Positions 8,352 through 17,365 of a stretch of DNA of 64,000 bases are shown piece after piece. The stretch comes from Bacteroidales bacterium. Its GTDB lineage: Bacteria > Bacteroidota > Bacteroidia > Bacteroidales > P3. The notes under the pieces were generated by a model. It was not told the DNA's origin. It saw only the letters and a list, made by a program, of their open reading frames with translations, and did no database searches. Where the stretch lies: positions 1 through 64,000 of the forward strand of contig JAEEZY010000023.1 of assembly GCA_016292015.1 (NCBI GenBank), read 5' to 3'. Each line of letters starts with the position of its first letter. The first letter of the stretch is position 1. The position numbers were made by a program, and so were the translations under genes.

Positions 8352-8421
8352 ATGTGAGTGTTTGGCTGTCAGGATGCTGGATGGGTATGCCTCTCATCTG
8401 GTGCCACTTCCAGGCAATTAA

Positions 8422-10524
8422 TCAATACGTTGTCTCGTCCACCACATCTTGGTGTATCTTCACGTTGTATTTGCGGCGCAGGCGGTCGTTCAGCTCTTTT
8501 TCCAGCTCGTTTTGGTAGTCGGTGATATAGTATCCGCGGGCTTCCTGAAGAGTTTTCAGCCCAGGATTCGTTATCTGCTCCACAACATATATCTTGTAGC
8601 CGTGTTCGGCGGAGTGAGCGTAAGTGCCGGGTTTCCATTCGTTGCGCAGCAGTTCCGAATGACGACCCTCTTCGAAGGTCTCCAGCAAAACGGACACGGG
8701 GTTGCTCACTGTCGATTTTTTGTTGACGGCCTTGGTGAGCATTTCTTTCATGGCGCTTTGCGACATGCGTTTTTTGTAAGCTTTCTCAACGAGTTTCAGT
8801 GCTTTCGCAGGTGCGATGCAAGAGCTGTCGGACACGGTGACGATGGTGGCCCTGGCACGCGTGTTCCAGAAATAGTTGGAGTCGTCGGGGTTGTTTATGT
8901 CCTTCTTTGCACGTTGTGCATAGTAGAATGTTTTGAGTCCAGCCGTGTCATCCATCGCTTTCTTCCATATCATCTCCTCGTTGTAGGCGAAAATCATGAG
9001 CCCGTTGCGGTATTCGTTGATTAGGGCTGCGAAGTCGCTGTTGTCGCGCTCCAGATTCTCGTTGGCGCATTTCAGCACCATCTCGTTGGTGTAGTCCTTG
9101 TAGCGCGAGTTGATGTATTGCGTGTGGTCTCGTTTCAGTTCTGATGTTTGGCGCTGTTTCACGTATTTCGCAAATTCCGTCAGTTTGTAGTCGTTGCCGT
9201 TCAATGAGAAGAGGGTCTGTTCGTTGGTTGCCAGTTTCTGCTCGTCGTAGTCCCATTGGCGCATAAACACAGAGTCGTTGAGTATCCGCATCAGAGGCTC
9301 CAAGCTGGCCATTGGTTTAGAGCTTTTCTTTCCGTTCTTTCCTTTGGCGTACTCTTGGGTAAAGTCCTTGAAGTTGTAACGTTTTTTTGCGTCGCTTATG
9401 AAGCGGTCTTTTGGTTTCGAGTTGCGCTGGTCGCGTGTAAGACGCTGTTTGTATATCGAAACCATGTCTTCATACAGGGGTATGGTGTCTTTGTGAAGCA
9501 GTTTGACGATATGCCAGCCAAACCGAGTGTGGAAGGGCTTTGTGTAAGTCCCTTCCGCCATTCCGCCGGCTGTTTTTTCAACATACTCGGGAGGCAGCTT
9601 TGTGACAGGCAGCATCGGAAGGCGACCACCTTCGTCGTAGGTTGTGCGGTCGTCGCTGAGGCTCTGTGCCACCGCGTCGAACGACTCGCCGCTTTCCAGT
9701 CGTCTGTAAGCCTCGTCAATCTTCTTTTGTCCGGTTGTCAAGTCAGCCCCGCCGCGTACCCAGATGTGCTGCACCTTGGTATTCCCGTAGTAGGACTTGC
9801 GGTCTATTATTTTGATGATGTGATACCCATAGCGAGTGCGTACGGGTTTCGAGATTTCGCCGACTTTCAGGTTGTAGGCTGCAGTCTCGAACGGATATAT
9901 CATGTCGAACACTGAGAAGTAACCCAGTTCGCCAGGGACGTAGGTGCTGGACGTCTCCATGTCGTGCACCACACCGTCCTCGGAGCGTTGCTCTTCTTCT
10001 CTAGCCAGTTTGGTGAAGTCCTCGCCTTTAGTCACACTGTTGTATAATGACATGGCACGTTGGTAGGCTTTAAGAGTGTCGGCAGGGGATGCGTTCTCGT
10101 TGCAGCGCACCAAAATGTGGTTGGCGTGGATGATGTAGTGGTTGCGCTCGTATGCCTCTTGCAGCAGTTCCTGCAGCGTGGTAGAGTCAAGCAGATAGGG
10201 TGCTGCGAGCTCGTTGCGGTACTGCTTCAGTTCGTTGGTTAGCGAGGGTATGGTGTCATAGCCGCGAGCTTTCGCGTCGGCCAGTTTGGCTCTGAAGTTG
10301 GCAAACAGTTCAACGTATTCCTCCAGTGCTTTGCGTTTCTCGTAAGTGCATGCGGTTTTGGGAGACGAGGGGTCTTTGCCTATCGATGCAAGAAACTCTT
10401 TCATGAATTCCGACCTGCGAATCTCTTGTCCGTTCACTTCGAACATCACGGGGTCGTTGGCTTTCTGGCAGAATGCGGTGGCGGACAATGCCACAAGCGC
10501 AATGGTGGTCAGGATTTTTCTCAT
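8422..10524 (-). CDS. PpiC-type peptidyl-prolyl isomerase with two parvulin domains
   Basis: From the ATG at 10524 the protein has 700 residues and begins with a signal peptide, MRKILTTIALVALSATAFCQ. An upstream ATG at 10608 would add 28 residues before the signal peptide, so I reject it. Two parvulin domains follow: HANHILVR to FSVFDMIYPFE and YGYHIIKI, then VQHIWVR to FGWHIVKL. The remaining C-terminal 300 residues are helical and of unknown role. It is a periplasmic folding catalyst for secreted and outer-membrane proteins, 46 bp downstream of guaB. Confidence 0.88.
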   Translation of the reverse strand: MRKILTTIALVALSATAFCQKANDPVMFEVNGQEIRRSEFMKEFLASIGKDPSSPKTACTYEKRKALEEYVELFANFRAKLADAKARGYDTIPSLTNELKQYRNELAAPYLLDSTTLQELLQEAYERNHYIIHANHILVRCNENASPADTLKAYQRAMSLYNSVTKGEDFTKLAREEEQRSEDGVVHDMETSSTYVPGELGYFSVFDMIYPFETAAYNLKVGEISKPVRTRYGYHIIKIIDRKSYYGNTKVQHIWVRGGADLTTGQKKIDEAYRRLESGESFDAVAQSLSDDRTTYDEGGRLPMLPVTKLPPEYVEKTAGGMAEGTYTKPFHTRFGWHIVKLLHKDTIPLYEDMVSIYKQRLTRDQRNSKPKDRFISDAKKRYNFKDFTQEYAKGKNGKKSSKPMASLEPLMRILNDSVFMRQWDYDEQKLATNEQTLFSLNGNDYKLTEFAKYVKQRQTSELKRDHTQYINSRYKDYTNEMVLKCANENLERDNSDFAALINEYRNGLMIFAYNEEMIWKKAMDDTAGLKTFYYAQRAKKDINNPDDSNYFWNTRARATIVTVSDSSCIAPAKALKLVEKAYKKRMSQSAMKEMLTKAVNKKSTVSNPVSVLLETFEEGRHSELLRNEWKPGTYAHSAEHGYKIYVVEQITNPGLKTLQEARGYYITDYQNELEKELNDRLRRKYNVKIHQDVVDETTY

Positions 10525-10570
10525 TTGTGCAAATTTATAGATTCTATAGCGGCTGTAGTACGATGGTGTC

Positions 10571-12043
10571 TTATCTTGAGTAGTTGGGGGCTTCGCGGGT
10601 GATGGCAATATCGTGAGGATGGCTTTCGGTGCGGCCAGCCGCAGTGATGCGGATGAATTTGGCCTGCTGCAGAGCGGTGATGTCGCGGCTGCCGGTATAA
10701 CCCATTCCGGCTTTCAATCCGCCCACCAGCTGGTACAGCACCTCGTTCAGCGTTCCCTTGTACGGCACGCGTCCTACCACGCCTTCCGGCACAAGTTTCT
10801 TCACGTCGGTCTCCTTGTCTTGGAAATAACGGTCTTTTGAACCGCTTTGCATGGCTTCCAGAGACCCCATGCCCCTGTACGACTTGAATTTTCTGCCTTC
10901 GAATATGATCGTCTCGCCAGGAGCCTCATCCACGCCTGCAACCAGAGAGCCAATCATCACCGAGCTTGCGCCTGCGGCCAGGGCTTTCACTATGTCGCCG
11001 CTGTAGCGTATGCCGCCGTCGGCAATGATGGGCACGTCGTATCCTTTCTGCTTCAAAGCGCCGGCTACCTCGCACACCGCTGTGAGCTGCGGTACGCCGA
11101 TGCCAGCAATGATTCGGGTTGAGCAGATGCTTCCAGGTCCGATGCCGACCTTTATTGCGTCGGCGCCGGCTTCAGCCAGCATGATGGCGGCCTCGCCGGT
11201 GGCTATGTTGCCGACAACCACATCGACGTTTGGATATTTGGCTTTCACCTTTTTCAGTGCTTCCACGACGCGCACCGAGTGCCCGTGGGCAGTGTCTATA
11301 ACCACAGCGTCAACTCCAGCTTTGACCAGTGCGTCGACGCGGTCCATCATGTCAGCGGTGATGCCAACGCCCGCCGCCACTCTCAGACGACCTTTCTCAT
11401 CCTTGCATGCATCCGGACGTTCCTTGGTCTTGATGATGTCGCGATAGGTGATGAGACCTACAAACTGCCCTTTGCCATTCACCACAGGCAGCTTTTCAAT
11501 TTTATGCTGTTGCAGAATGTCGGTAGCCTCCTCGAAGGTGGTTCCCTCGTGGGTTGTTATCAGCTTGGTTATCATTATCTCGCTGAGCGGACGTTCCATG
11601 TTGCGCTCGAATCTCAAGTCGCGGTTAGTCACCATGCCAATCAATATCTGGTTCTCGTCAACGATAGGAATGCCGCCGATGCCGTATTCGTGCATCAGGT
11701 TGAGCGCGTCTTTCACCAGGGCTTCCTTGCGGAGGGTTACAGGATCCACTATCATGCCGTTCTCAGAACGTTTCACTTTCAGCACCTCGTGGGCTTGGCT
11801 CTCTATCGACATGTTCTTGTGCAGCACGCCGATGCCGCCTTCTTGAGCCATGCCGATGGCCATGGCGGCTTCAGTCACGGTGTCCATTGCAGCCGAGACT
11901 AGCGGCATCTTCAACGTGATGTTGCGAGAGAAGCGGCTGCTGACGGTTACCTCGCGAGGCAGGATTTCGGAATAGGATGGAACAAGGAGGACGTCGTCGT
12001 ATGTCAGTCCTTCGCCGATGAATTTTGTGGAGTCTGTAAACAT
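10571..12043 (-). CDS. guaB: Inosine-5'-monophosphate dehydrogenase
   Basis: IMP dehydrogenase oxidises IMP to XMP with NAD+, the committed step of GMP synthesis. The 490-residue length is standard. Visible features: the start of the barrel (LTYDDVLLVPSYSE), two CBS domains around 97-210, the catalytic loop GPGSICSTR with Cys307, and the phosphate-binding GGIRYSGDIVKAL. I chose the ATG at 12043, which leaves 12 residues before LTYDD as in relatives, over the ATG at 12082. It is the first gene of a minus-strand run with three periplasmic chaperone genes. Confidence 0.96.
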   Translation of the reverse strand: MFTDSTKFIGEGLTYDDVLLVPSYSEILPREVTVSSRFSRNITLKMPLVSAAMDTVTEAAMAIGMAQEGGIGVLHKNMSIESQAHEVLKVKRSENGMIVDPVTLRKEALVKDALNLMHEYGIGGIPIVDENQILIGMVTNRDLRFERNMERPLSEIMITKLITTHEGTTFEEATDILQQHKIEKLPVVNGKGQFVGLITYRDIIKTKERPDACKDEKGRLRVAAGVGITADMMDRVDALVKAGVDAVVIDTAHGHSVRVVEALKKVKAKYPNVDVVVGNIATGEAAIMLAEAGADAIKVGIGPGSICSTRIIAGIGVPQLTAVCEVAGALKQKGYDVPIIADGGIRYSGDIVKALAAGASSVMIGSLVAGVDEAPGETIIFEGRKFKSYRGMGSLEAMQSGSKDRYFQDKETDVKKLVPEGVVGRVPYKGTLNEVLYQLVGGLKAGMGYTGSRDITALQQAKFIRITAAGRTESHPHDIAITREAPNYSR

Positions 12044-12110
12044 ATATGTGATTTTTTGTCTTTCGTTTTCCTTCAGTGGCATTATATATATAGAGCCTTA
12101 AATAATTGTG

Positions 12111-12118
12111 CAAAGGTA
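12111..12118 (-). promoter_or_regulatory. -7 box (TACCTTTG, minus strand) of guaB
   Basis: Plus-strand CAAAGGTA 68 bp before the chosen guaB start. It sits back to back with the plus-strand box at 12172. Confidence 0.65.
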
Positions 12119-12171
12119 CGCTATTTTTTTATAAAAATGACGTTTTTTTTCTTTAAGTCCTTTTTTGTCCG

Positions 12172-12179
12172 TATTTTTG
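12172..12179 (+). promoter_or_regulatory. -7 box (TATTTTTG) of the TlpA-TPR-lipoprotein operon
   Basis: TATTTTTG 29 bp before the ATG at 12209, divergent from the guaB promoter. Confidence 0.65.
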
Positions 12180-12208
12180 CAAAATAACTAATTAGCAAAA
12201 TTTAAATC

Positions 12209-13309
12209 ATGAAACATTCAACATCAACGTTCTGTGTGCTTTTTGTTGCGGTCATCACCATCTTTGGTTTCTCCGCATGCAATCGTACCTCCTATACGGT
12301 AGATGTCACAGTGTCTGACATTTTCAACGGAGAGAAAGCATACCTTTACGACGTCATCACCGAGGAAGAGCTGGATTCAGCAGATGTCACCAATGGGAAA
12401 TTGAAATTTTCAGGCGAGGTTGATTCAACCCGTATTGTTGCCCTTGTCGGTGCCAGCTACACACCAGTTATGTTCTTCCTGGAACCAGGAAAAATTAAAA
12501 TCGATGCTGACAGTAATGTTGTTTCCGGCACCAAACTCAACAACGCCTTGAATGATTTTGTTCATAACGAGGAACTGCAGGCACTTGCCGACGAGTGTGA
12601 AAACATACGAGAAGGGATTTATGCAGCCGAGTCAGACGAGGAGCAGCTCGCCATTGTTGACCGATATGACGAGGCCAACGCAAAACTGCAGGAATACTTG
12701 AAAAAGGAGTGTCTCGATATGTATGACGAACATCGCAAAGACCTTTTGGGAGCATACGTGTTGACCATTGTCTCCCAGAGCCTTTCGGTTTCTGAATTGG
12801 AGGAGATCTTGTCAGAGGCCGACCCTGTGGTCAGGAACTTCAAGCCGATTGACGACATATACAAGTCGCTCAAGTCGAGTGAGTCAACGCAGCCAGGCCA
12901 TCACTATGTTGACCTCAATGGAATTGATTATGCTACAGGGAAGCCGGCGACGCTGTCGAGCATGATTGACGGCAAGATTGCAGTTGTCGATTTCTGGGCC
13001 TCATGGTGTCGTCCATGCAGAGAGGAAATCGTAAGCAACCTTATAGGAGTTTTCAACGACTATAAGGACAAGGGAGTTGTTGTTGTAGGAGTCGATGTTT
13101 CAGACGATGCAGAGGATCACGACAAGGCTGTCAAGGAATTGAATATACAATACCCACAGTTGATTGACTCGGAGAACCTGGCAGGCGAGACCTATGGTAT
13201 AAGTTCGATACCGCAAATAATGCTTATAGACCGCGATGGTAACATAGTTGCCCGAGACCTTCGTGGCAACGATGTCCGCACTGCTATCGACAAACTTTTG
13301 GCAGAATAA
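12209..13309 (+). CDS. TlpA-family thioredoxin-like lipoprotein with DUF4369-type N-domain
   Basis: The 366-residue protein starts with a lipoprotein signal (FGFSAC lipobox). Residues ~30-110 look like the DUF4369 beta domain common in Bacteroidetes thiol proteins (GEKAYLYDVITEEELDS, then FFLEPGKIKIDA). The C-terminal third is a TlpA/ResA thioredoxin fold with FWASWCRPC, redox cysteines C267 and C270, and a cis-proline (SSIPQIML). It should act as a periplasmic disulfide reductant or isomerase tethered to a membrane. It is first in a three-gene run; the next ATG is 3 bp after its stop. Confidence 0.88.
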   Translation: MKHSTSTFCVLFVAVITIFGFSACNRTSYTVDVTVSDIFNGEKAYLYDVITEEELDSADVTNGKLKFSGEVDSTRIVALVGASYTPVMFFLEPGKIKIDADSNVVSGTKLNNALNDFVHNEELQALADECENIREGIYAAESDEEQLAIVDRYDEANAKLQEYLKKECLDMYDEHRKDLLGAYVLTIVSQSLSVSELEEILSEADPVVRNFKPIDDIYKSLKSSESTQPGHHYVDLNGIDYATGKPATLSSMIDGKIAVVDFWASWCRPCREEIVSNLIGVFNDYKDKGVVVVGVDVSDDAEDHDKAVKELNIQYPQLIDSENLAGETYGISSIPQIMLIDRDGNIVARDLRGNDVRTAIDKLLAE

Positions 13310-13312
13310 AGC

Positions 13313-14710
13313 ATGAGTCGCTGCAACATAGTCTTCCTGTCGCTGGTTATGTTTATTGGGCTGCCTCTTCGATCCCAAACGGTGGAGGCGCTCAATGAAA
13401 AGGCTATAGACTTTCTCCGTCAGGATAACTACGAGAAGGCAGTGGCTACACTTACCCAAGCCATAAAGAAATCGCCACGTTACCCAGAGTCCTATTTCAA
13501 CATGGGGTTCACCTACTATTGTATGAGTCGTTATGACGACGCCATGCAGTGGTACAGGAAGACCATACAAATCGACAGCTCATACGCCGACGCGTACGTC
13601 AACGTAGGGCTTATATACAATCACAAGAAGCAGTATGACGAGTCGGTTCGGTGGTGCCGGCGGGCGCTCGCTATCGACAGTACGTTAGCCAATGCATACA
13701 CGAATATGGGGGTTGCATACGGAGGGCTTGGCCGCAACGACGAGGCTATCAACTGCTATCAGAAATCACTTGCGTTAGACAGCACATCGGCCATCACATG
13801 CAACAATATCGGGAACGCCTACAACAATATCGGACAGTACAATCGTGGAGTTTCATATCTGAAACGAGCGGTGGCACTACAACCCGAATATGCGTCAGCC
13901 TACTACAGCATGGGTATGGCCTATGCAAAGCTTGACATGCCAGACGATGCCATACGAAGCTATAGGAAAGCGGTCGAACTGGAGCCCCGGCTTATCACTG
14001 TTTACAACGACATGGGCAACGTCTATGCCGCTGCGCACGACTACGACAAAGCCATCGAATGTTTCATGCTCTCAGTCAACAACGCACCGAAGTATGTCGA
14101 TGCCTATCACAATATGGGTATGATATACTACGAACTCAAGAAGTACGACACGGCTGCGGTATGGTTCAAGCGAGCCACCCTTATTGACCCCGAGCACGCA
14201 CAGTCGTATTACGCTTGTGGTATCGCATACTATATGAAGGGCGACCGTAAGGAGGCTCTCAAATGGTATCTCAAGACCGTTGAGCTCAACCCCAAGCATG
14301 CCCTTGCATACAATAGCATAGGATATGTCTATCAGGAGCAGAAGGACTATGCGAAAGCACTGGAAAACTATAAGAAAGCTATAAAGGTGTCGCCAAAGTA
14401 TATCGATGCGTACAACAATCTCGGGGCGCTCTACATCCATCTGAAGAAGTACTCAGACGCTGTGGATTGTTACAACAATGCCGTGGCAGCCGACCCCAAG
14501 CGTGCCGAATCATATTACAACCTCGGTGTCGCCTACTATCTCTCTGGCGACAAGACACGAGCCGTCACGGAACTGGAGACGGCGATTACCTTGAAAAACA
14601 GGTATGTCGAAGCGTACCATAATTTGAGTGTCATATACGACGAACTGGGTCAGCCGGCCAAAGCCAAAATCTATCGCGAGAAGGCCGACGACTCTGAGTT
14701 TGGCTTGTAA
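13313..14710 (+). CDS. Tetratricopeptide repeat (TPR) protein, exported
   Basis: The 465-residue protein has a signal peptide (to about LPLRS) and then is built almost wholly of about a dozen 34-residue TPRs, recognisable by repeated YFNMGFTYY, YNNIGNAYN and YHNMGMIYY helix-A patterns and by AIxxYxKAxxxxP. TPR solenoids bind peptides or partner proteins. It lies 3 bp after the TlpA-like gene, so the two are coupled. A periplasmic scaffold is likely, but no ligand can be named. Confidence 0.85.
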   Translation: MSRCNIVFLSLVMFIGLPLRSQTVEALNEKAIDFLRQDNYEKAVATLTQAIKKSPRYPESYFNMGFTYYCMSRYDDAMQWYRKTIQIDSSYADAYVNVGLIYNHKKQYDESVRWCRRALAIDSTLANAYTNMGVAYGGLGRNDEAINCYQKSLALDSTSAITCNNIGNAYNNIGQYNRGVSYLKRAVALQPEYASAYYSMGMAYAKLDMPDDAIRSYRKAVELEPRLITVYNDMGNVYAAAHDYDKAIECFMLSVNNAPKYVDAYHNMGMIYYELKKYDTAAVWFKRATLIDPEHAQSYYACGIAYYMKGDRKEALKWYLKTVELNPKHALAYNSIGYVYQEQKDYAKALENYKKAIKVSPKYIDAYNNLGALYIHLKKYSDAVDCYNNAVAADPKRAESYYNLGVAYYLSGDKTRAVTELETAITLKNRYVEAYHNLSVIYDELGQPAKAKIYREKADDSEFGL

Positions 14711-14744
14711 ATACATTGAACTATATTTTGAAACTTAAATAAAC

Positions 14745-15971
14745 ATGAATATGAAGAATCGCATCAAATTATTCTCGTTATTGCTTGCGGCCATGTCGAT
14801 TTTGCTGAGTGGCTGCATCAAAGACCGGTATTACGACAATGCCTCTCTGTTACAGTCAAAGATAGAGCTGAAGGTGGGCGAGACCTACCAGCTCACTTTC
14901 GGCTATGACGCCGGCTATCCGCAGCAGAACGGTTTCTTTGGACATGAGTATGTCTCCGACCGCGAATTGCAGCAGCAAGGTAACATCTACGACGTTTCCC
15001 GAGTGTTGTGGAAATGCAGCGACACCACTGTCGCTACCGTCAGTGCTTCGGGCTTGGTGACGGCAGTTGCCGAGGGAGAGTGTGATGTTGTGGCATACTA
15101 CAGTGACGGCTATGACATCTGCCGAGTGAATGTGCTGCCAGGTGAGCAGCCGGGCGGAGAGGAAGGACCTGAAGGCGGTTTCACAGAATACGGCGCCGTC
15201 AACAGTCTCTTCTCTGTGGCCAGGGGCAAACAGGTGCGCTTTTCGCGAGGCAACCTGCAGTATCAGGCATCGACAGATACATGGCGTTTTGCCGAGCAGC
15301 AATATATCGCTATGGGTTCAGACAATGCTAACGCGGCAGCTTCATACACAGGCTGGATAGACCTCTTCGGCTGGGGCACCAGTGGGTGGAACAGCGGTGC
15401 CACCGCCTATCAGCCCTATGCCACCAATGCCGACAACGCTGACTACTACCCAGGAGGCGACGCTTCGAACGACCTGACAGGCGCCACCGACAGCGCCGAC
15501 TGGGGGCGCTTCAACGCCATTGCTGCCGGCGGCGACGAGGTGGGGATGTGGCGCACGCTGACCTCCTCGGAATGGAACTACCTGCTTGGCAGCAGTTCGG
15601 CCCGACAGGGAAAATGCGGCAAGGCCGTTATCGACGGTACGTACAACGGCATGGTGTTGCTGCCCGACAACTGGGTGTTGCCCTCGAACCTTGCTTTCAC
15701 GCCAGGCATCTCGTCTGACTATGCCACCAACGCCTATACCGCTGCGCAGTGGGCGGCAATGGAGGATGCCGGCGCCGTGTTCATTCCCGCGGCTGGTTTC
15801 CGTGACGGAGCCACGGTGTCGAATGTCGGCACACATGGCTACTACTGGTCTTCATCGCATATCAACGGCACCTATGCCTACGACCTCTATTTCTTCGGCG
15901 GCTATGCCAACGCCTCCGACTTGGGCACCAGGGCCATAGGACGCTCGGTGCGCCTTGTGATAGACAAGTAG
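14745..15971 (+). CDS. Ig-like (BIG2) lipoprotein with FISUMP/C-type-lectin-like domain
   Basis: The 408-residue protein has a lipobox (LLSGC) and an N-terminal BIG2-type Ig fold (LKVGETYQLTF to VSASGLVTAVAEGECDVVA). From about residue 145 it has the Bacteroidales domain starting FSVARGKQVRFSRGNLQYQ, with WIDLFGWGTSGWNSG and a C-terminal YYWSSSHINGTYAYDLYF to SVRLV. This second domain resembles FISUMP/DUF1566 folds related to C-type lectins. It is probably a surface-exposed binding lipoprotein, third in the operon (34-bp gap). The ATG at 14751 is an equally good start. Confidence 0.75.
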   Translation: MNMKNRIKLFSLLLAAMSILLSGCIKDRYYDNASLLQSKIELKVGETYQLTFGYDAGYPQQNGFFGHEYVSDRELQQQGNIYDVSRVLWKCSDTTVATVSASGLVTAVAEGECDVVAYYSDGYDICRVNVLPGEQPGGEEGPEGGFTEYGAVNSLFSVARGKQVRFSRGNLQYQASTDTWRFAEQQYIAMGSDNANAAASYTGWIDLFGWGTSGWNSGATAYQPYATNADNADYYPGGDASNDLTGATDSADWGRFNAIAAGGDEVGMWRTLTSSEWNYLLGSSSARQGKCGKAVIDGTYNGMVLLPDNWVLPSNLAFTPGISSDYATNAYTAAQWAAMEDAGAVFIPAAGFRDGATVSNVGTHGYYWSSSHINGTYAYDLYFFGGYANASDLGTRAIGRSVRLVIDK

Positions 15972-16030
15972 TGGCTGGGGTTGCGAAACGGTTTCGACTT
16001 TTCGTTACACACAGTGTATGGTCTTTGCAG

Positions 16031-16066
16031 CCGCTCGCCATTTTTGGCGAGCGGTTGCTTTGTTTT
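16031..16066 (+). terminator. Rho-independent terminator after the Ig-like lipoprotein
   Basis: A 10-bp GC-rich stem, CCGCTCGCCA 16031-16040 with its complement 16045-16054, around a TTTT loop, followed by a T-rich tail. Confidence 0.75.
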
Positions 16067-16132
16067 ATGCTTGGCAAGTCGCTATTAGTGGTGATTTTTA
16101 CGTTAAGGAGCTGAGTTGTGGCGGATTTTTGC

Positions 16133-16140
16133 TATTTTTG
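16133..16140 (+). promoter_or_regulatory. -7 box (TATTTTTG) almost touching the barrel gene start
   Basis: The box ends 10 bp before the ATG at 16150, so the expected transcript would start within a few bases of the start codon (leaderless or nearly so). Confidence 0.55.
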
Positions 16141-16149
16141 CAGCGACTT

Positions 16150-16737
16150 ATGAAACGGTATGCCGCAATATTTCTGATGTTTTGTGTCTTCTGCTGCTCA
16201 GTTATGGCGCAGGACACTGTGCGGCATGTGCGTTTCAGTGGTGGCATGATGCTCCACACCGGCTATCTGACAGGCACTTACGAATCTATAGACTATCATG
16301 CCAAGGGGATGCCGTTTGGACTTGGGGGTGCCGTCAGGTTCCACTTCTTCGACCACCTTCGTGTCGGCGGGGAGGGCTATGTGTCAAACCTGCGGCAGAT
16401 GCACAACGGCAGCTACATCCGATTGGGGTGGGGAGGAGTGCTGGTTGATGGCTATTGGAGTTTTGGACGCTGGATGCCATACGTCGGCTTCACCGTCGGA
16501 GGAGGCTCGCTATCCACGCTGCTTGTCCGCAACGGAGACGCAGGGGATTGGGCGTCGGAAAGCGACGCCATACTGCACAATGCCGCTGTGATGGTGCTGG
16601 ACCCGTTTATAGGCGTGGAATTCTCGGTCACCAAGGCCTTCCATCTTACATTGAAGGCCGACTACATATTGCCGCTTAGCAACCGCGAGTGTCCAACGGG
16701 AGTGAGGGTTTATTTCGGCTTCATGTTCTCCAGATGA
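16150..16737 (+). CDS. Small outer-membrane beta-barrel protein
   Basis: The 195-residue protein has a signal peptide (to VMAQ) followed by alternating strands with glycine/aromatic patterns (GGMMLHTGYLTGTYES, GLGGAVRFHFFDHLRVGG, VRVYFGFMFSR) ending in an aromatic-rich strand, as in eight-stranded barrels. The open frame extends upstream to 16018, but the signal peptide fixes the ATG at 16150. No closer function can be given. Confidence 0.7.
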   Translation: MKRYAAIFLMFCVFCCSVMAQDTVRHVRFSGGMMLHTGYLTGTYESIDYHAKGMPFGLGGAVRFHFFDHLRVGGEGYVSNLRQMHNGSYIRLGWGGVLVDGYWSFGRWMPYVGFTVGGGSLSTLLVRNGDAGDWASESDAILHNAAVMVLDPFIGVEFSVTKAFHLTLKADYILPLSNRECPTGVRVYFGFMFSR

Positions 16738-16790
16738 TGTTTTAAAAGGCGATATCATTGCCTGATTTCATCAATTTCCAATCTTTTGCG

Positions 16791-16798
16791 TATCTTTG
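16791..16798 (+). promoter_or_regulatory. -7 box (TATCTTTG) before the hairpin RNA region
   Basis: A consensus box with no ORF directly after it; the predicted start near 16805 leads into the long-hairpin region at 16890-17040. Confidence 0.6.
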
Positions 16799-16889
16799 CA
16801 CATCCAAACAGGATAAAGAGTGTTTGATAATTAATAACCAAAATAGGATTTACAGGACAGAAAGAATTTAGAATAAAGTAATAACCACA

Positions 16890-17040
16890 GCGTTTGCTAT
16901 TTGTTCCGACCAATCTGAAACGTGGAAAATTTCGAAGAGGAAACGACAAAGCAGATGCTCGCAGCGTGCGGGCATTTTGTCTATTCCTCAAGGTATTCCA
17001 CGACCGCAGATTGGAGACGAAATGCTCGCCTCCTTTTTCT
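16890..17040 (+). ncRNA. Long-hairpin structured RNA, 6S-like candidate
   Basis: Between a strong promoter box (16791) and the next gene's own box (17080) lies a sequence that folds into one extended hairpin. Arms from the outside in: CCAATCTG 16910-16917 with 17007-17014; CGTGGAA 16921-16927 with 16996-17002; GAGGAA 16937-16942 with 16984-16989; GACAAA 16945-16950 with 16976-16981; ATGC/GCAT and CGCA/TGCG closing a GCG loop near 16964. Outer pairing (GCG, GC, ATTT with 17020-17029) is weaker. Pyrimidine-rich CCTCCTTTTTCTATTTTC follows. The rod shape with internal bubbles recalls 6S RNA, but the identity is a guess; it could be another ncRNA. Confidence 0.5.
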
Positions 17041-17079
17041 ATTTTCTTCTATATTAGGAAAACGCAACAGATGAGAGTG

Positions 17080-17087
17080 TATATTTG
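17080..17087 (+). promoter_or_regulatory. -7 box (TATATTTG) of the two-gene locus at 17129
   Basis: The box lies 41 bp before the ATG at 17129. Confidence 0.55.
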
Positions 17088-17128
17088 CACGCTATAAGAT
17101 CATTAACTAATCAATCAAAATCAAAGTT

Positions 17129-17347
17129 ATGCTTTACAGAGTAACGGTAAAAACCAGCAAGAACAGCAACGGAGTCCGCATCGAACGCGGAATGAGCGTT
17201 GATGTTGTGACAAACAGCATGTCAAACCCGGTAACGACCAACGGCGGCCAGCCCGTAGTAGATGCCTTTATGCGAATCTATGGAATTGACATTCGCAAAA
17301 TCGGAGCCTTAAATATGGCTTATCTTGATGTTAAACAAATTGGTTAA
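17129..17347 (+). CDS. Small conserved-looking protein, DUF6140-like
   Basis: The 72-residue protein begins MLYRVTVKTSKNSNGVRIER and has GMSVDVVTN and NGGQPVVDAFMRIYG. It lacks a signal peptide and membrane segments. It resembles small Bacteroidetes proteins grouped as DUF6140, whose function is unknown; that link is from memory of the motif pattern. It has its own promoter box and lies 18 bp before the next gene's chosen start, so the two probably form an operon. Confidence 0.65.
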   Translation: MLYRVTVKTSKNSNGVRIERGMSVDVVTNSMSNPVTTNGGQPVVDAFMRIYGIDIRKIGALNMAYLDVKQIG

Positions 17348-17365
17348 ACTTTGAAAAATATAAAT

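Noticed and set aside
10525-10608. N-terminal extension of the PpiC-type protein.
   Set aside because: It would put 28 polar residues before an obvious signal peptide.
15700-15971. The lectin-like C-terminus of the lipoprotein (YYWSSS to SVRLV) resembles variable proteins of diversity-generating retroelements.
   Set aside because: No reverse transcriptase, accessory gene or template repeat is present in the window, and the codons show no adenine-rich hot spots. FISUMP-type domains share the fold without being targets.
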